Assembly: GCA_014584605.1 (NCBI GenBank)
Contig: JACTMO010000015.1
Coordinates: 37,129 to 101,128 of the forward strand
From: Bacteroidota bacterium
Lineage (GTDB): Bacteria > Bacteroidota > Bacteroidia > Flavobacteriales_F > PHOS-HE28
DNA: 64,000 bases
Reading direction: 5' to 3'
The notes beneath the pieces are model-generated. The model had not been told where the DNA came from. It did not search any database and saw only the letters and a list, made by a program, of their open reading frames with translations. This document shows positions 44,480-55,669 of this stretch, one piece after another; the stretch's first letter is position 1, and each line of letters starts with the position of its first letter. The position numbers and the translations under genes were made by a program.

Positions 44480-44991
44480 CCCGCCTCCACCTCGCCTTTT
44501 CGCTGGCCCTGCTCGCCATCAGCGCACCCGGGGAGGGGCGGGCCCAGCAGGCGCTGGTCCGATGGGCCTACGGCCCGCTGGCACGGCCCGGCGATGGGGC
44601 CTTCGTGGTCGAGGGCGGCGCCATCCACACGGCCAGCGGGCCCTTCGGAACCCGCGGTCCATGCGTCTACCTCGTCGAGGGCGACCGGGTGTTCCGCAGT
44701 GCCGACGGCAACTGGTCGCGCGGCGATTGCGCCTACCTGCTGGATGGGAACGGGCTGGTGCATGCCGGTGGACCGATGTGCTCACGCGGAACCTGCGCCC
44801 TGGTGGTCGATGGACCCGCGGTGTTCCGCAGCGACGGGGCCTTCTGCAGCAAGGCCGAGGCAGCCTTCCGGATCGAGGGCAATGCGGTGTTCCTGGCGGA
44901 CGGGGCCTTCGCACGCAAGGGCGACGCCATCCTGGTGATCGAGGGCGAGCTGAGCCCCGCCGCCCTGATGGTGATCCTGGCCGGGCTATGA
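44476..44991 (+). CDS. Secreted protein of five ~22-residue repeats (unrecognised family)
   Basis: 171 residues: signal peptide (about 1-24), then five copies of a unit of about 22 residues with the pattern (V/L)(V/I)(E/D)G-x-x-(V/I)(F/H)-x-x-x-G-x-(F/W)-x-(S/T/R)(R/K)G-x-C, for example VYLVEGDRVFRSADGNWSRG and AFRIEGNAVFLADGAFARKG. Most repeats end in Cys. Regular short beta turns suggest a small solenoid. I do not recognise the family. It ends the operon, 4 bp before the convergent tsaB. Confidence 0.65.
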   Translation: MTRLHLAFSLALLAISAPGEGRAQQALVRWAYGPLARPGDGAFVVEGGAIHTASGPFGTRGPCVYLVEGDRVFRSADGNWSRGDCAYLLDGNGLVHAGGPMCSRGTCALVVDGPAVFRSDGAFCSKAEAAFRIEGNAVFLADGAFARKGDAILVIEGELSPAALMVILAGL

Positions 44992-44995
44992 GCCT

Positions 44996-45682
44996 TCACG
45001 CCCGGGGACGTGTCACGCCCGCCTCCTTGCCGTATAGCGGGACCAGGTAGGCCCGGTCGTCCACCGCACCGGCGCGCAGCCGCTGCAGGGCCAGGCCGAG
45101 CAGTGCCCTCGCCCAGGGCCGTACGCCGGGCACATGCACCACACCTGTCGTCGCGGCCCAAAGCGCTGCCGCCTTGTCCGCACCATCGCCGAAGACCAAG
45201 GTCCCTGTGGCCAGGCCAGCAGCCCATCCGGCATCCAACACGCGGGGTTCCGGCGTGGTCAGGGGCCTACCGTCCATGGTGTAGGCCGAGGTGAAGACCT
45301 CCATCCGCCGTGCATCGATCATGGGCTGGCGCACCGGTCCGGTCGTGGGGTCAGGGCCCGTGGCTGGCAGAGCAGCGGTCAACACCTCCAAGGTGCTCAC
45401 ACCGATGAGCGGGCAGCCCAGGGCATGGGCGTAGCCCTTGGCGGCGCTCAGGCCGATGCGAAGGCCGGTGTAGCTGCCCGGCCCTATGCCCACGGCCACG
45501 GCATCCAACGCGGCGAAGCCCTCGCCCGCTTCACGCATCACCTCCTCCGCAAGCACATGGAGGCGCTCGGCATGGATGAAGCCCTCGCCCTCCTCGTTGC
45601 GTTCGGCCAGCAGGGCACCGTCGCGGCCCACCGCCACCGAGCACAGCCGGGTGGAGGTCTCGATGGCAAGCACCAGGGTCAT
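44996..45682 (-). CDS. tsaB: tRNA threonylcarbamoyladenosine biosynthesis protein TsaB
   Basis: 228 residues. Start LVLAIETSTRLCSVAVG and the block VGIGPGSYTGLRIGLSAAKG are diagnostic of TsaB, which with TsaD and TsaE adds t6A37 to ANN-decoding tRNAs. It follows the TolC gene by 3 bp. Confidence 0.94.
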   Translation of the reverse strand: MTLVLAIETSTRLCSVAVGRDGALLAERNEEGEGFIHAERLHVLAEEVMREAGEGFAALDAVAVGIGPGSYTGLRIGLSAAKGYAHALGCPLIGVSTLEVLTAALPATGPDPTTGPVRQPMIDARRMEVFTSAYTMDGRPLTTPEPRVLDAGWAAGLATGTLVFGDGADKAAALWAATTGVVHVPGVRPWARALLGLALQRLRAGAVDDRAYLVPLYGKEAGVTRPRA

Positions 45683-45685
45683 GGC

Positions 45686-47101
45686 TCAGAGGGTAAGGGG
45701 CAGGCCCTGCAGGATGTCGAGGAGCTTCACGGCGAGCACGTAGGAGTACTTGGCGGTGATGCGATCGGCGGTGACGCGCTGCAGGTCGTTGCGGGCGGTG
45801 TTCAGTTCGAGCGCGTTGGTGGCGCCCTGCTCATAGCGCGCCTCTGCGAAGCGCAGGTTCTCCTCGGCGGCCTCCACACTGCGCTGGGCGGCCTGGTACT
45901 GGGTATAGGCCGCGCGCTGTGCCAGGATCGCGTCCTGCACGTCCCGACGCCGGCGGTCGCGCACGGTCACCACCTCCAGCTCCGCCCGCTCCTGCTGGAT
46001 GCGCGCCTGGCTGACGGCCAGTTCAGTGCGGCGGTTGTTGAAGATGGGCAGCGAAAGGGTGAGCCCGAGCGATTCGTTGAGGTTGTCGTCCAACTGCTTG
46101 CCGAAGGGCCGCACCTGGGTCTCGTAGTCCACGTTGGGGATGAACACGGCCTCGTTGTTCTCGGTGAACCCGATCTGTTCCGGCGGCCCGATGATGGGAT
46201 CGCCGATGGCCTCGAAGTTGCGGCCGGAATAGCCGGTGCCAGCAGACGCGTTGAAGGAGAGCACCGGATAGCTGCCGGCCCGGGCGATGGCCACACCGCG
46301 CTCGGCGCTCGAGGCGCGCAGCTCGGCCTGGCGGTACAAGGGGTCCTGCGCGAGCACGGCCGCCAGCACGGTCTCCACGTCGGCGGTCGGCTCGGCCACG
46401 TTCATGGCGGAGAGCGCCGGGCTGGTCACGGAGAATCCGCGCAGTTCGTCCGAGGTGAGCTGCAGGGTCTGCGCCAGCTGCAGCAGGGCCTGCTCGCGCC
46501 GGTTGCGCAGGTCCACGAGCGTGAACTCCTGCTGGGCCTGCTGCGACCGGAGGTTGATCAGTTCGGACCGCGCGTTCCGTCCCGCATCCACCAGGGCCTG
46601 CATGCGCTCGGTCTGCTGGGTGGTGCTGGCCAGCTGGGCCTCGGCCGCCCGGATCCGCTCCTCGGCGCTCAGCACCTCGATGAACTGCTGCGCCACGGTG
46701 GTGCGCACATCGTTGCGGACGGCATCGCCCGCCTCCTGCGCCGCCTCCAGGTCGAGCCCGGCACGGCGCCGCTCGTTGTGCAGGCGAAGGCCGTTGAACA
46801 CCGTGAGGTCGCTGCTCAGGAAGAAGTTGTTGGTGCGCACCCGGTCGGTGGCGAAGGTGTTGGTGAAGCGGTCGATCACCCGGCCGTAGTTGTAGCCGTG
46901 GGTGGCCCCGCCGTTCAGGTCGGGAAAGAAGCTCCAGAACGACTGCTGGCGGGTGCGGTCGGCCAGCTCGGTGTCCAGCAGGGCACCGCGCAGGGTGAGG
47001 TTGCGCTCCTCGGCGCGCGCGACGCATTGTTCGAGGGTCCAGGCGGATTGGCCGTGCGCCATGGGCACGACCAGCAGGAGCAACGGGGCGATCGATCGCA
47101 T
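45686..47101 (-). CDS. TolC-family outer-membrane efflux protein
   Basis: 471 residues with a signal peptide cut near AHGQS. Two OEP repeats with long coiled-coil regions (about 120-215 and 330-460) and typical TolC stretches (WTLEQCVARAEERNLTL; GLTLSLPIFNNRRTELAVSQ). It forms the outer-membrane channel of a tripartite exporter; no inner-membrane or adaptor gene is beside it. A full-match -7 lies 41 bp upstream. Confidence 0.92.
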   Translation of the reverse strand: MRSIAPLLLLVVPMAHGQSAWTLEQCVARAEERNLTLRGALLDTELADRTRQQSFWSFFPDLNGGATHGYNYGRVIDRFTNTFATDRVRTNNFFLSSDLTVFNGLRLHNERRRAGLDLEAAQEAGDAVRNDVRTTVAQQFIEVLSAEERIRAAEAQLASTTQQTERMQALVDAGRNARSELINLRSQQAQQEFTLVDLRNRREQALLQLAQTLQLTSDELRGFSVTSPALSAMNVAEPTADVETVLAAVLAQDPLYRQAELRASSAERGVAIARAGSYPVLSFNASAGTGYSGRNFEAIGDPIIGPPEQIGFTENNEAVFIPNVDYETQVRPFGKQLDDNLNESLGLTLSLPIFNNRRTELAVSQARIQQERAELEVVTVRDRRRRDVQDAILAQRAAYTQYQAAQRSVEAAEENLRFAEARYEQGATNALELNTARNDLQRVTADRITAKYSYVLAVKLLDILQGLPLTL

Positions 47102-47141
47102 GTCCGCCGCCCGACTGCATCGGAACAGCGGGCGGTACGGG

Positions 47142-47149
47142 CAAAAATA
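47142..47149 (-). promoter_or_regulatory. -7 element of the tolC-like gene
   Basis: TATTTTTG on the minus strand, full match to TAnnTTTG, 41 bp before the start. Confidence 0.55.
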
Positions 47150-47215
47150 CCCGGGGGTGAAGGGCGCTGAGGGACGAACGGATGAACGGTGATGGACGGG
47201 GGCGAGCGGTGGGGC

Positions 47216-48445
47216 TCAGTTGCTCACCACCTTCACCTCCACGCGGCGGTTGGCCTCGCTCTCCTCCTTGGTCTTTGGTTCGGGGAAGAGCATGCGCGAG
47301 TTGCCCAGGCCGACATAGGTCACACGCTCGGGTTCCACATCGTTCACCATCAGGAAGTCGTACACGGCCCGGGCGCGCGCGGCGCTAAGATCGATGAACT
47401 CCTTCTTGTTCTTGAAGGTGGGTCCGTTCACGTGGCCCTCCACCTCGATCCGGAGCCGCGGGTTCTCCTGCAGGAAGCGCAGCAGCAGCAGCAGGGAGGC
47501 CTCGGACGAGCGCAGCACCTTGTCCTCGTTGCCCACGAAGCGGATGTCCTCCAGCACCACATGCTCGCCCGGGGCGATCGGCGTCAACTTCAGGTCCACG
47601 GTGAGCGTGGGCTCCATGCTGCCCTTCACCTTCACCGAGGTGAACATGTAGCCCTCGCGCACGCAGCCGATCTTCAGGTTGCGGTACATGTCCATCTCAT
47701 AGCTGTACGTGCTGCGGCCCTTGGCCTCCACCACCTTGTCGAACACCATGCCGTCGATGGTGAGGCTCGCGTCCACGGGCCTGCCGCTCTTGGCATCGGT
47801 GATGTTGATGACGAGCTGCTGTTTCTGCGTGGTCGTTTCCTCCACCACCGGCCTCGGCGGCGGGTCGTAGTGGAAGTGGATCGTGTAGCCGGCCAGCGGA
47901 CGGTCCTGATAATCGACGACCAGATAGAAGAGGTCACCTTCCTTCACCTCGATGGCCCGGCTGTAGCTAGCGCCCACCCCGGAGCGGACGAAGTCGTCGA
48001 CCGCATCCTTGCTGAGGCCGCAGCGGCTGCCGAGCGCGGGGTCGTTCCGGCTGATGTTCGACCGCACGGGCTGCACCACCCGGCTCGGGATCTTGTCGCA
48101 GATGCCGGGGATCGCCCCCTCGAAGAGCAGGAAGTCGATGTCGTCCTCTGGGTTGTCCGGAATGATGTCGAAGGTGAGCGTGGTGGTCACGGGGCTCCGG
48201 AACTTGTACCACGTGCTGTGGTGCTCGCGCTCGAGCCACTGCAGGTGGTCCACCGGGTTCTCCTTGATCTCCAGCTTGTTGCCGAAGCCGCGCACGGCGT
48301 CGGGCTGATGGTACACCGAATCGGCGATGGGGATGGCCCCGGTGCAGTCCCCGTTCTCCTGCGTCAGACGCGAGGCTTCCTGGCCCTGCAGCGCGATCGC
48401 GGCGAGGCCCCAGGACAACAGGAACAGGATGCGGATGGGTCGCAC
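47216..48445 (-). CDS. OmpA-family secreted protein
   Basis: 409 residues with a signal peptide (about 1-22). The first half resembles a pre-peptidase/beta-sandwich region (STWYKFRSPVTTTLTFDII), followed by a domain like a carboxypeptidase-regulatory fold (TDAKSGRPVDASLTIDG). The last ~110 residues are the OmpA peptidoglycan-binding domain (VEGHVNG, LSAARARAVYDFL, NRRVEVKV). It probably links the outer membrane to peptidoglycan. It lies 33 bp from the metH remnant. Confidence 0.85.
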   Translation of the reverse strand: MRPIRILFLLSWGLAAIALQGQEASRLTQENGDCTGAIPIADSVYHQPDAVRGFGNKLEIKENPVDHLQWLEREHHSTWYKFRSPVTTTLTFDIIPDNPEDDIDFLLFEGAIPGICDKIPSRVVQPVRSNISRNDPALGSRCGLSKDAVDDFVRSGVGASYSRAIEVKEGDLFYLVVDYQDRPLAGYTIHFHYDPPPRPVVEETTTQKQQLVINITDAKSGRPVDASLTIDGMVFDKVVEAKGRSTYSYEMDMYRNLKIGCVREGYMFTSVKVKGSMEPTLTVDLKLTPIAPGEHVVLEDIRFVGNEDKVLRSSEASLLLLLRFLQENPRLRIEVEGHVNGPTFKNKKEFIDLSAARARAVYDFLMVNDVEPERVTYVGLGNSRMLFPEPKTKEESEANRRVEVKVVSN

Positions 48446-48478
48446 GGGACCTGCATACGCAGGGTGCCCCCCGAAGGT

Positions 48479-48624
48479 TCAATAGGCCAGGTTGCTCCCC
48501 AGCCACTTCTCCATCCACTCCACCGACTGTCCCTTGCGCCGCGCCAGGTCCTCCACTTGGTCTTTCGCCACGCGGCCCACGCCGAAGTACTTGCTCCTGG
48601 GATGCGCGAAGTACCAGCCGCTCA
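48479..48624 (-). pseudogene. Diverged remnant of the metH 3' end
   Basis: On the minus strand 48 codons read [16 protein letters not shown] ... [10 protein letters not shown] stop, the C terminus of B12-dependent methionine synthase. The intact metH2 gene has the same end (51570-51715); by hand I count about 24 mismatches in 146 bp. Homology stops sharply at 48624, where the accessory segment begins. It has no start and cannot make a working protein. Confidence 0.88.
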
Positions 48625-49062
48625 GCTACCTAGCGCCTTCTTCAACTGCTCTCGCAGGAACTCTTCGCTCCTACGCAGGTGCAAGACCTCTTCTTCCAGG
48701 TGCTTGATGCGCTCCAAGAGCTGCTCACGCTCCTTGGCGCTGACCTCGTGATAGGAGATGTGATTCTCGTAAGGATTGGCCTCGTTGGCATGGGCTATGT
48801 GTACACGATCCGGCCGAGCGAGCAGGTTGGGGACGGACCCAGCTTCCACCTCATGGGCATAAGCCTCGAGCAACTCCAAGGTCCAAGGGGACTCCCCATT
48901 CTCCAAGCGGCTAACGGCCTTGGCGTCGGTTAGCCCCAGCGCGCGCGCCATGGCCTCCTGGCTGATGCCCCGCATCTCACGCCATTGCCGCGCGCTCTTG
49001 CCATAGTCCTGGCGCTTGACTTTCGTGGCCTCCCGCTTGTTTTGATAGCTTTCCATTGCCAT
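48622..49062 (-). CDS. Helix-turn-helix (XRE-like) regulator with C-terminal coiled coil
   Basis: 146 residues. An HTH of XRE type at about residues 22-65 (ARQWREMRGISQEAMARALG ... AVSRLENGESPWTLELLEAY, in parts) is followed after a linker by a coiled coil (EREQLLERIKHLEEEVLHL). It is likely a DNA-binding regulator. Its stop codon TGA is formed by bases of the metH remnant, so its 3' end lies at the insertion junction. Divergent from the lipoprotein genes at 49214. Confidence 0.8.
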   Translation of the reverse strand: MAMESYQNKREATKVKRQDYGKSARQWREMRGISQEAMARALGLTDAKAVSRLENGESPWTLELLEAYAHEVEAGSVPNLLARPDRVHIAHANEANPYENHISYHEVSAKEREQLLERIKHLEEEVLHLRRSEEFLREQLKKALGS

Positions 49063-49213
49063 CTTTGGACGAACGTTATGCCCAACTTAGGCGCTAAAAT
49101 ACTTGGAAGGATGAAAGGGCGTTCTCAAGTTCGCTCAGCAGTTGGAAGTTTCGGCTGCGAGCGGAAGCCGAAAAGCTCGGAGAGAGTAGGCTTAGCTACA
49201 TTAAGCCACTGTC

Positions 49214-49690
49214 ATGGGAAACAGACTTACAACCTTGAGCACTCTGGTGATACTCGTTGCCACTTTACAAAGCTGCGAGAAAGAGTCAACTCGCATACCC
49301 GGGTCATCCGGTGTAATCGACGAATTGGAATCATTCAAAATTGGGGGTCAGGATTGGACGCTCGTCCGTGATGAAGCCGGCCCACGATGCCCGATGCCCG
49401 CAACCAACTGTGTTCAAATCTCGTTGTTGGCACCAGACGATGACTGCGGGGTCGGCGCCGTGCTAAGTGCAATAAAAAGTGGAGAGCAAGTTAACATTGT
49501 TTCCGCTTTTGAGACCAACAAAGAAGAGCTGAACAGGGTGATGTACAGCAATGATATCAACGATGTGATTAACGAGGAACTCATTGCAACCTCCGACACG
49601 AGTGCCGATGGTGAAGTTTACTTCATAATCCTAACTGACCTGAACGAATCTGAAGTAGTGACCGCCTATCGCTTCGACTACGACGAGTAA
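49214..49690 (+). CDS. Hypothetical lipoprotein
   Basis: 158 residues starting MGNRLTTLSTLVILVATLQS with lipobox LQSC. The mature part has four further Cys (CPMPATNC; DDDCG) and is acidic at the end (FDYDE). No family recognised. It is the first of three same-strand genes, all with lipoprotein signals. A hairpin-capable GGCTTA...TAAGCC precedes the start. Confidence 0.6.
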   Translation: MGNRLTTLSTLVILVATLQSCEKESTRIPGSSGVIDELESFKIGGQDWTLVRDEAGPRCPMPATNCVQISLLAPDDDCGVGAVLSAIKSGEQVNIVSAFETNKEELNRVMYSNDINDVINEELIATSDTSADGEVYFIILTDLNESEVVTAYRFDYDE

Positions 49691-49764
49691 GTACGTCCGT
49701 TTCGCGCGGCCTGATTGACTCTGCGGCATTGCATCATCCAGGACTGCACCTCCCACTAATTATC

Positions 49765-50973
49765 ATGACAATAGGCAGAATTGACCTAAGTAGCTCGCGT
49801 CAGATTATCCTGGCCATCCAAGCCGTGATTTTCACCCATGGCTGTAGCTCTTCAGAGCGGGATGCTGTGATCAACATTCAGCAAACAGTGAGCTTTCAAA
49901 CCGAATGGCCTTGGATGCAGAGATACAGCGGAACACTTCTTGACGACAGTACTGGACGGGAGTTCATTTTCTCCGGTGATCCGCACACCCATCAGTTGAT
50001 TCGTGTTTTCAATCCTGCCGGAGGCGTCCTCAAGGATGTTCCCCTCAGCACTGTACTCGACAGCTTGGGTGAACTGGATTCCTTCACTATGATTAGCCCT
50101 GACCGCTTCTTCGCACAACAGGTGCATGGTCCGAGAGTTGCCGTGTTCGCAAGCGACGGTCAAGTAGTTCAAACTTGGTCGCTTAAGGACGCCTTGTGCG
50201 ACAAGTACGGTGACCGGTACGCTCTTTCTGGTGCATCCAATGGTCCATCGTACCACAAAGGAACTGTATACATGGAAACAGACTGGATTGGTGCGTGCGT
50301 GAGTCCCCAAGACAGTAGACATAAATCGCTTGAAGCAGCACACCGCGATTACTTCCGAGACGCAACCAGGAAGTGCAAGGTAGCCGCAATTAAAATAGAA
50401 GATCAAAGCGCTGTCAAATTTGGGGCATGCGACATCCTCGTTCACTTAAGCGATACACCAAGATGCACAATCGGTGGTGTCTTGAGGATCTTTACGCAAG
50501 GGAGGCTTTTTGCGATAAGTGCGTACTGCCCAGAAGTGCTCGAATTAGACGATGACGAATTATTCGTTACTGCTCGTTATCCCCTATCATTCAGTGGCGG
50601 TGTCCCTGCAATTTACCCGCCGCCGATTTCTTCTGAGGATATTCGGATGCAGGGCTACAACTCTCGTCTGATTAGGGAACCAAAGATTGCCGCATTCAAA
50701 TATGACGCACGTAGCGACAAATTCCTGGCCATCGTCTATCATAAATCGGATAAAGAAAATGAGCTAGAAGTTGATTATACAGCAAGAGCTTTCTCCATAC
50801 TAGTTCTTGACGGCAACATGCATGTTATTTCGGAAAGCCAGTTTGACCAGGGGAAATACTCAGCAAACGTGCTGCTCACCTTCTCGAATAGTTCATGGAT
50901 TCTTGCAGCCAGTCATGGCCCCAAGAACGTGCGAAAACCTAAGGTGTTCCACCATATTCAAGTCTCTGCGTAG
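49765..50973 (+). CDS. Hypothetical lipoprotein, possibly a six-bladed beta-propeller
   Basis: 402 residues from the ATG at 49765; a TTG twelve codons upstream would spoil the signal. The signal ends THGC (near residue 27). The rest is rich in short beta strands such as LIRVFNPAGGVLKDVPL, RVAVFASDGQVVQTW and FSILVLDGNMHVISES, with a propeller-like spacing; it resembles the NHL-like lipoproteins common in Bacteroidota, but the family is not certain. Two bp before the thioredoxin-like gene. Confidence 0.55.
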   Translation: MTIGRIDLSSSRQIILAIQAVIFTHGCSSSERDAVINIQQTVSFQTEWPWMQRYSGTLLDDSTGREFIFSGDPHTHQLIRVFNPAGGVLKDVPLSTVLDSLGELDSFTMISPDRFFAQQVHGPRVAVFASDGQVVQTWSLKDALCDKYGDRYALSGASNGPSYHKGTVYMETDWIGACVSPQDSRHKSLEAAHRDYFRDATRKCKVAAIKIEDQSAVKFGACDILVHLSDTPRCTIGGVLRIFTQGRLFAISAYCPEVLELDDDELFVTARYPLSFSGGVPAIYPPPISSEDIRMQGYNSRLIREPKIAAFKYDARSDKFLAIVYHKSDKENELEVDYTARAFSILVLDGNMHVISESQFDQGKYSANVLLTFSNSSWILAASHGPKNVRKPKVFHHIQVSA

Positions 50974-50975
50974 TT

Positions 50976-51431
50976 ATGAAGGTAATTCTCTGCATTCAAT
51001 TACTTTTTGTTGTACATGGTTGTACAATGCACCAGGAGGAACAGAAATTGCTGCAAGGATACGTGCAACAGGAGTTTGCCATAGAGGAATTGCCTCACGC
51101 GATTTTGGTTATCAGCGATGAAGGCTGTCCTGTCTGCAATCGAGCGTTCTTAGACGCGATAGGACGACACACCTCAACGCGCAATACGCTCTTCTTGGTT
51201 CAAGCAGTCGGCCTATCGATGGATATGGGCGCCTTCATCAAAGAAACCCCGAATGTGCGTTTCGACGATGGTCAATTTGCGCAGCTAGGCATCCTTAAAG
51301 GCAGCGGAATGATCTTGACTCACAACGGTGAAGTAGATGAGGTACTGCAAATAAACGCTCAGGGGCTGGAAGGGCAGTTGCATCGTATAAATCACGTACT
51401 TGATTCCCTAGCTAAATCCGAAACTGAATAA
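50976..51431 (+). CDS. Thioredoxin-like lipoprotein
   Basis: 151 residues with a short signal and lipobox VHGC (near residue 16). ISDEGCPVCNRAFLDAI has a CPVC redox-type motif after a beta strand, and FLVQAVGLSMDMG and GMILTHNGEVDEVLQI fit the rest of a thioredoxin fold, though the cis-Pro is not evident. It follows the propeller-like gene by 2 bp and is likely cotranscribed. Confidence 0.6.
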   Translation: MKVILCIQLLFVVHGCTMHQEEQKLLQGYVQQEFAIEELPHAILVISDEGCPVCNRAFLDAIGRHTSTRNTLFLVQAVGLSMDMGAFIKETPNVRFDDGQFAQLGILKGSGMILTHNGEVDEVLQINAQGLEGQLHRINHVLDSLAKSETE

Positions 51432-51569
51432 AATGAATTCGAAGACGTGCCTAAATATCTATCCTTAAAGAGTTAGGTCACCTTGACGGTGGAAGAGAAA
51501 TGATCTGCCAATACTATCCGATGGTTCCATTCTGAATAGCACTTCTTTGCTGAGACACCGGACTCAGCT

Positions 51570-54350
<2,781 letters not shown>

Positions 54351-54419
54351 ACGGCTACCTGAAGCTGTCAGTACTACACCTTTTCGACGTTGTGGTAGGT
54401 ATAATTCTCCTTGCGATGC

Positions 54420-55664
54420 TTAACGAGTGCCTATGACATGGAACTCAATCAATTCCTTTTTGGAGTTACGTTTACGAATCGCCCGAGCAGAGACATTCCG
54501 GAATCCAGCCCGGGACATTTGATCCATGTAGAGCCTTTCTGCCGCAACAAGATGGCCGTAGAAAGTTGAATTGCCCACGATGTAATGCACGGTTCCGCCT
54601 TGCCGCACCAATGACGCAGTGGTGCGGAAATGATGAAACATGTCATCGAAGTACTTGTGGACATAAGCAGCAAGCAGAGGTCCGTTCTTAGGATGAGCGC
54701 CACGAATTGAATCTAGAACCGGATAGAGGTAGTCAGGAACGAAGGCATCTGTCGGAGTCCATGATTGCAGCCTGCTGGTAGCGATGCCCCAAGTGCCACC
54801 GATCGCTTCCCAATCCAACTCTCCTGCGGCTTTGGCCTCCACAAGAAAATCCAGCCAATACATATATGGTCGGAGCTCCCGGATATAGGACATGCGGTTC
54901 GGATACGGCGGCGATGTGATGACCATATCGAAATTCCGGAAACCGTTGCGGTCAAGTTCCCGAGCATCGATCCGTTCAATAGTGATGTCTCCGATCGGGT
55001 TGTCGAGACAGGAATCGCCGACCACCTTGGCATCCAAAATGAACTGCTGACGAAATCGCTGTGTGGCTTGTTCGAGATCCAACGCCAATTGTTGATCAGT
55101 CGGCGTATCCTTGAACGACATGGACTGATGATTGAACGCCGCATTGGAAAGCGCCATCATTGTTCGGCAGAAGACCACTTTCAGCAATTCCTTAGTTGGA
55201 GACTGCTCAATGCACTGGATCCTGGCCTTCAACTGTCCAAGAAAGGCTAGCTCGGCCGCGTTCCACCATCGCTCGATGTTCTTAATCGGTGGTAGTGCAG
55301 CTTCGATCGATGACCCGGTACTGATCGCTTCGGCAATGCTCTGCACATGCGCAGAGAACAGCTCATGATCCGCCAGGGTGTATGTTGCCGCCTTTGTCCT
55401 GCCTAGCCAGATCAGGAAGGGATTGATGTCTGTTGCCACTGCGCTCAAACCTCGATATGACGCGCATAGAGGCGTGGTGCCTGTACCGCAGAACGGCTCG
55501 AAGACACTACGCGCACCGGCGCCGAACTCGTCCAGGACCTGCTCTACAAGCCTAACGGAATATGCTGGCGTTAGCCTCAGCCAGCCATGACGGCCGTGTT
55601 GCACATTCTGCTTGAACGTGAGGTCTGCGCGCTGGCGCATTATCGGAGCAGCGATCGTTGTCAT
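54420..55664 (-). CDS. DNA amino-methyltransferase (N4-cytosine or N6-adenine)
   Basis: 414 residues. Motif I FEPFCGTGTTPL (near residue 55) binds AdoMet; motif IV is TSPPYPNR (near 245), the SPPY form common in N4-cytosine enzymes. Motif I precedes motif IV. Further blocks include YIRELRPYMYWLDFL. It is AT-richer than the metH genes on both sides and lies directly downstream of the nuclease-like gene, so it is the modification part of a type II system. Recognition sequence unknown. Confidence 0.85.
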   Translation of the reverse strand: MTTIAAPIMRQRADLTFKQNVQHGRHGWLRLTPAYSVRLVEQVLDEFGAGARSVFEPFCGTGTTPLCASYRGLSAVATDINPFLIWLGRTKAATYTLADHELFSAHVQSIAEAISTGSSIEAALPPIKNIERWWNAAELAFLGQLKARIQCIEQSPTKELLKVVFCRTMMALSNAAFNHQSMSFKDTPTDQQLALDLEQATQRFRQQFILDAKVVGDSCLDNPIGDITIERIDARELDRNGFRNFDMVITSPPYPNRMSYIRELRPYMYWLDFLVEAKAAGELDWEAIGGTWGIATSRLQSWTPTDAFVPDYLYPVLDSIRGAHPKNGPLLAAYVHKYFDDMFHHFRTTASLVRQGGTVHYIVGNSTFYGHLVAAERLYMDQMSRAGFRNVSARAIRKRNSKKELIEFHVIGTR

Positions 55665-55669
55665 TGTGT

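Larger units (their letters stand above)
48625..51569. mobile_element. AT-richer accessory insertion at the metH 3' end
   Basis: The segment lies between the metH 3'-end remnant and the intact metH2 stop. It holds an HTH gene and three plus-strand lipoprotein genes, and from about 49063 is visibly richer in A/T than both flanks. No integrase, transposase or tRNA is seen, so the mechanism is open. Boundaries are set by where metH homology ends (48624) and begins (51570). The last ~140 bp (51432-51569) hold no gene or clear hairpin. Confidence 0.6.

Noticed and set aside
49852..50445. Minus-strand frame of 197 codons inside the propeller-like lipoprotein gene
   Set aside because: No signal, domain or context; the plus-strand gene has a lipoprotein signal and a coupled neighbour.
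48625..51569. Classical prophage or integrative element
   Set aside because: No integrase, transposase, portal, relaxase or terminal repeats are visible; only an insertion of unknown mechanism can be supported.
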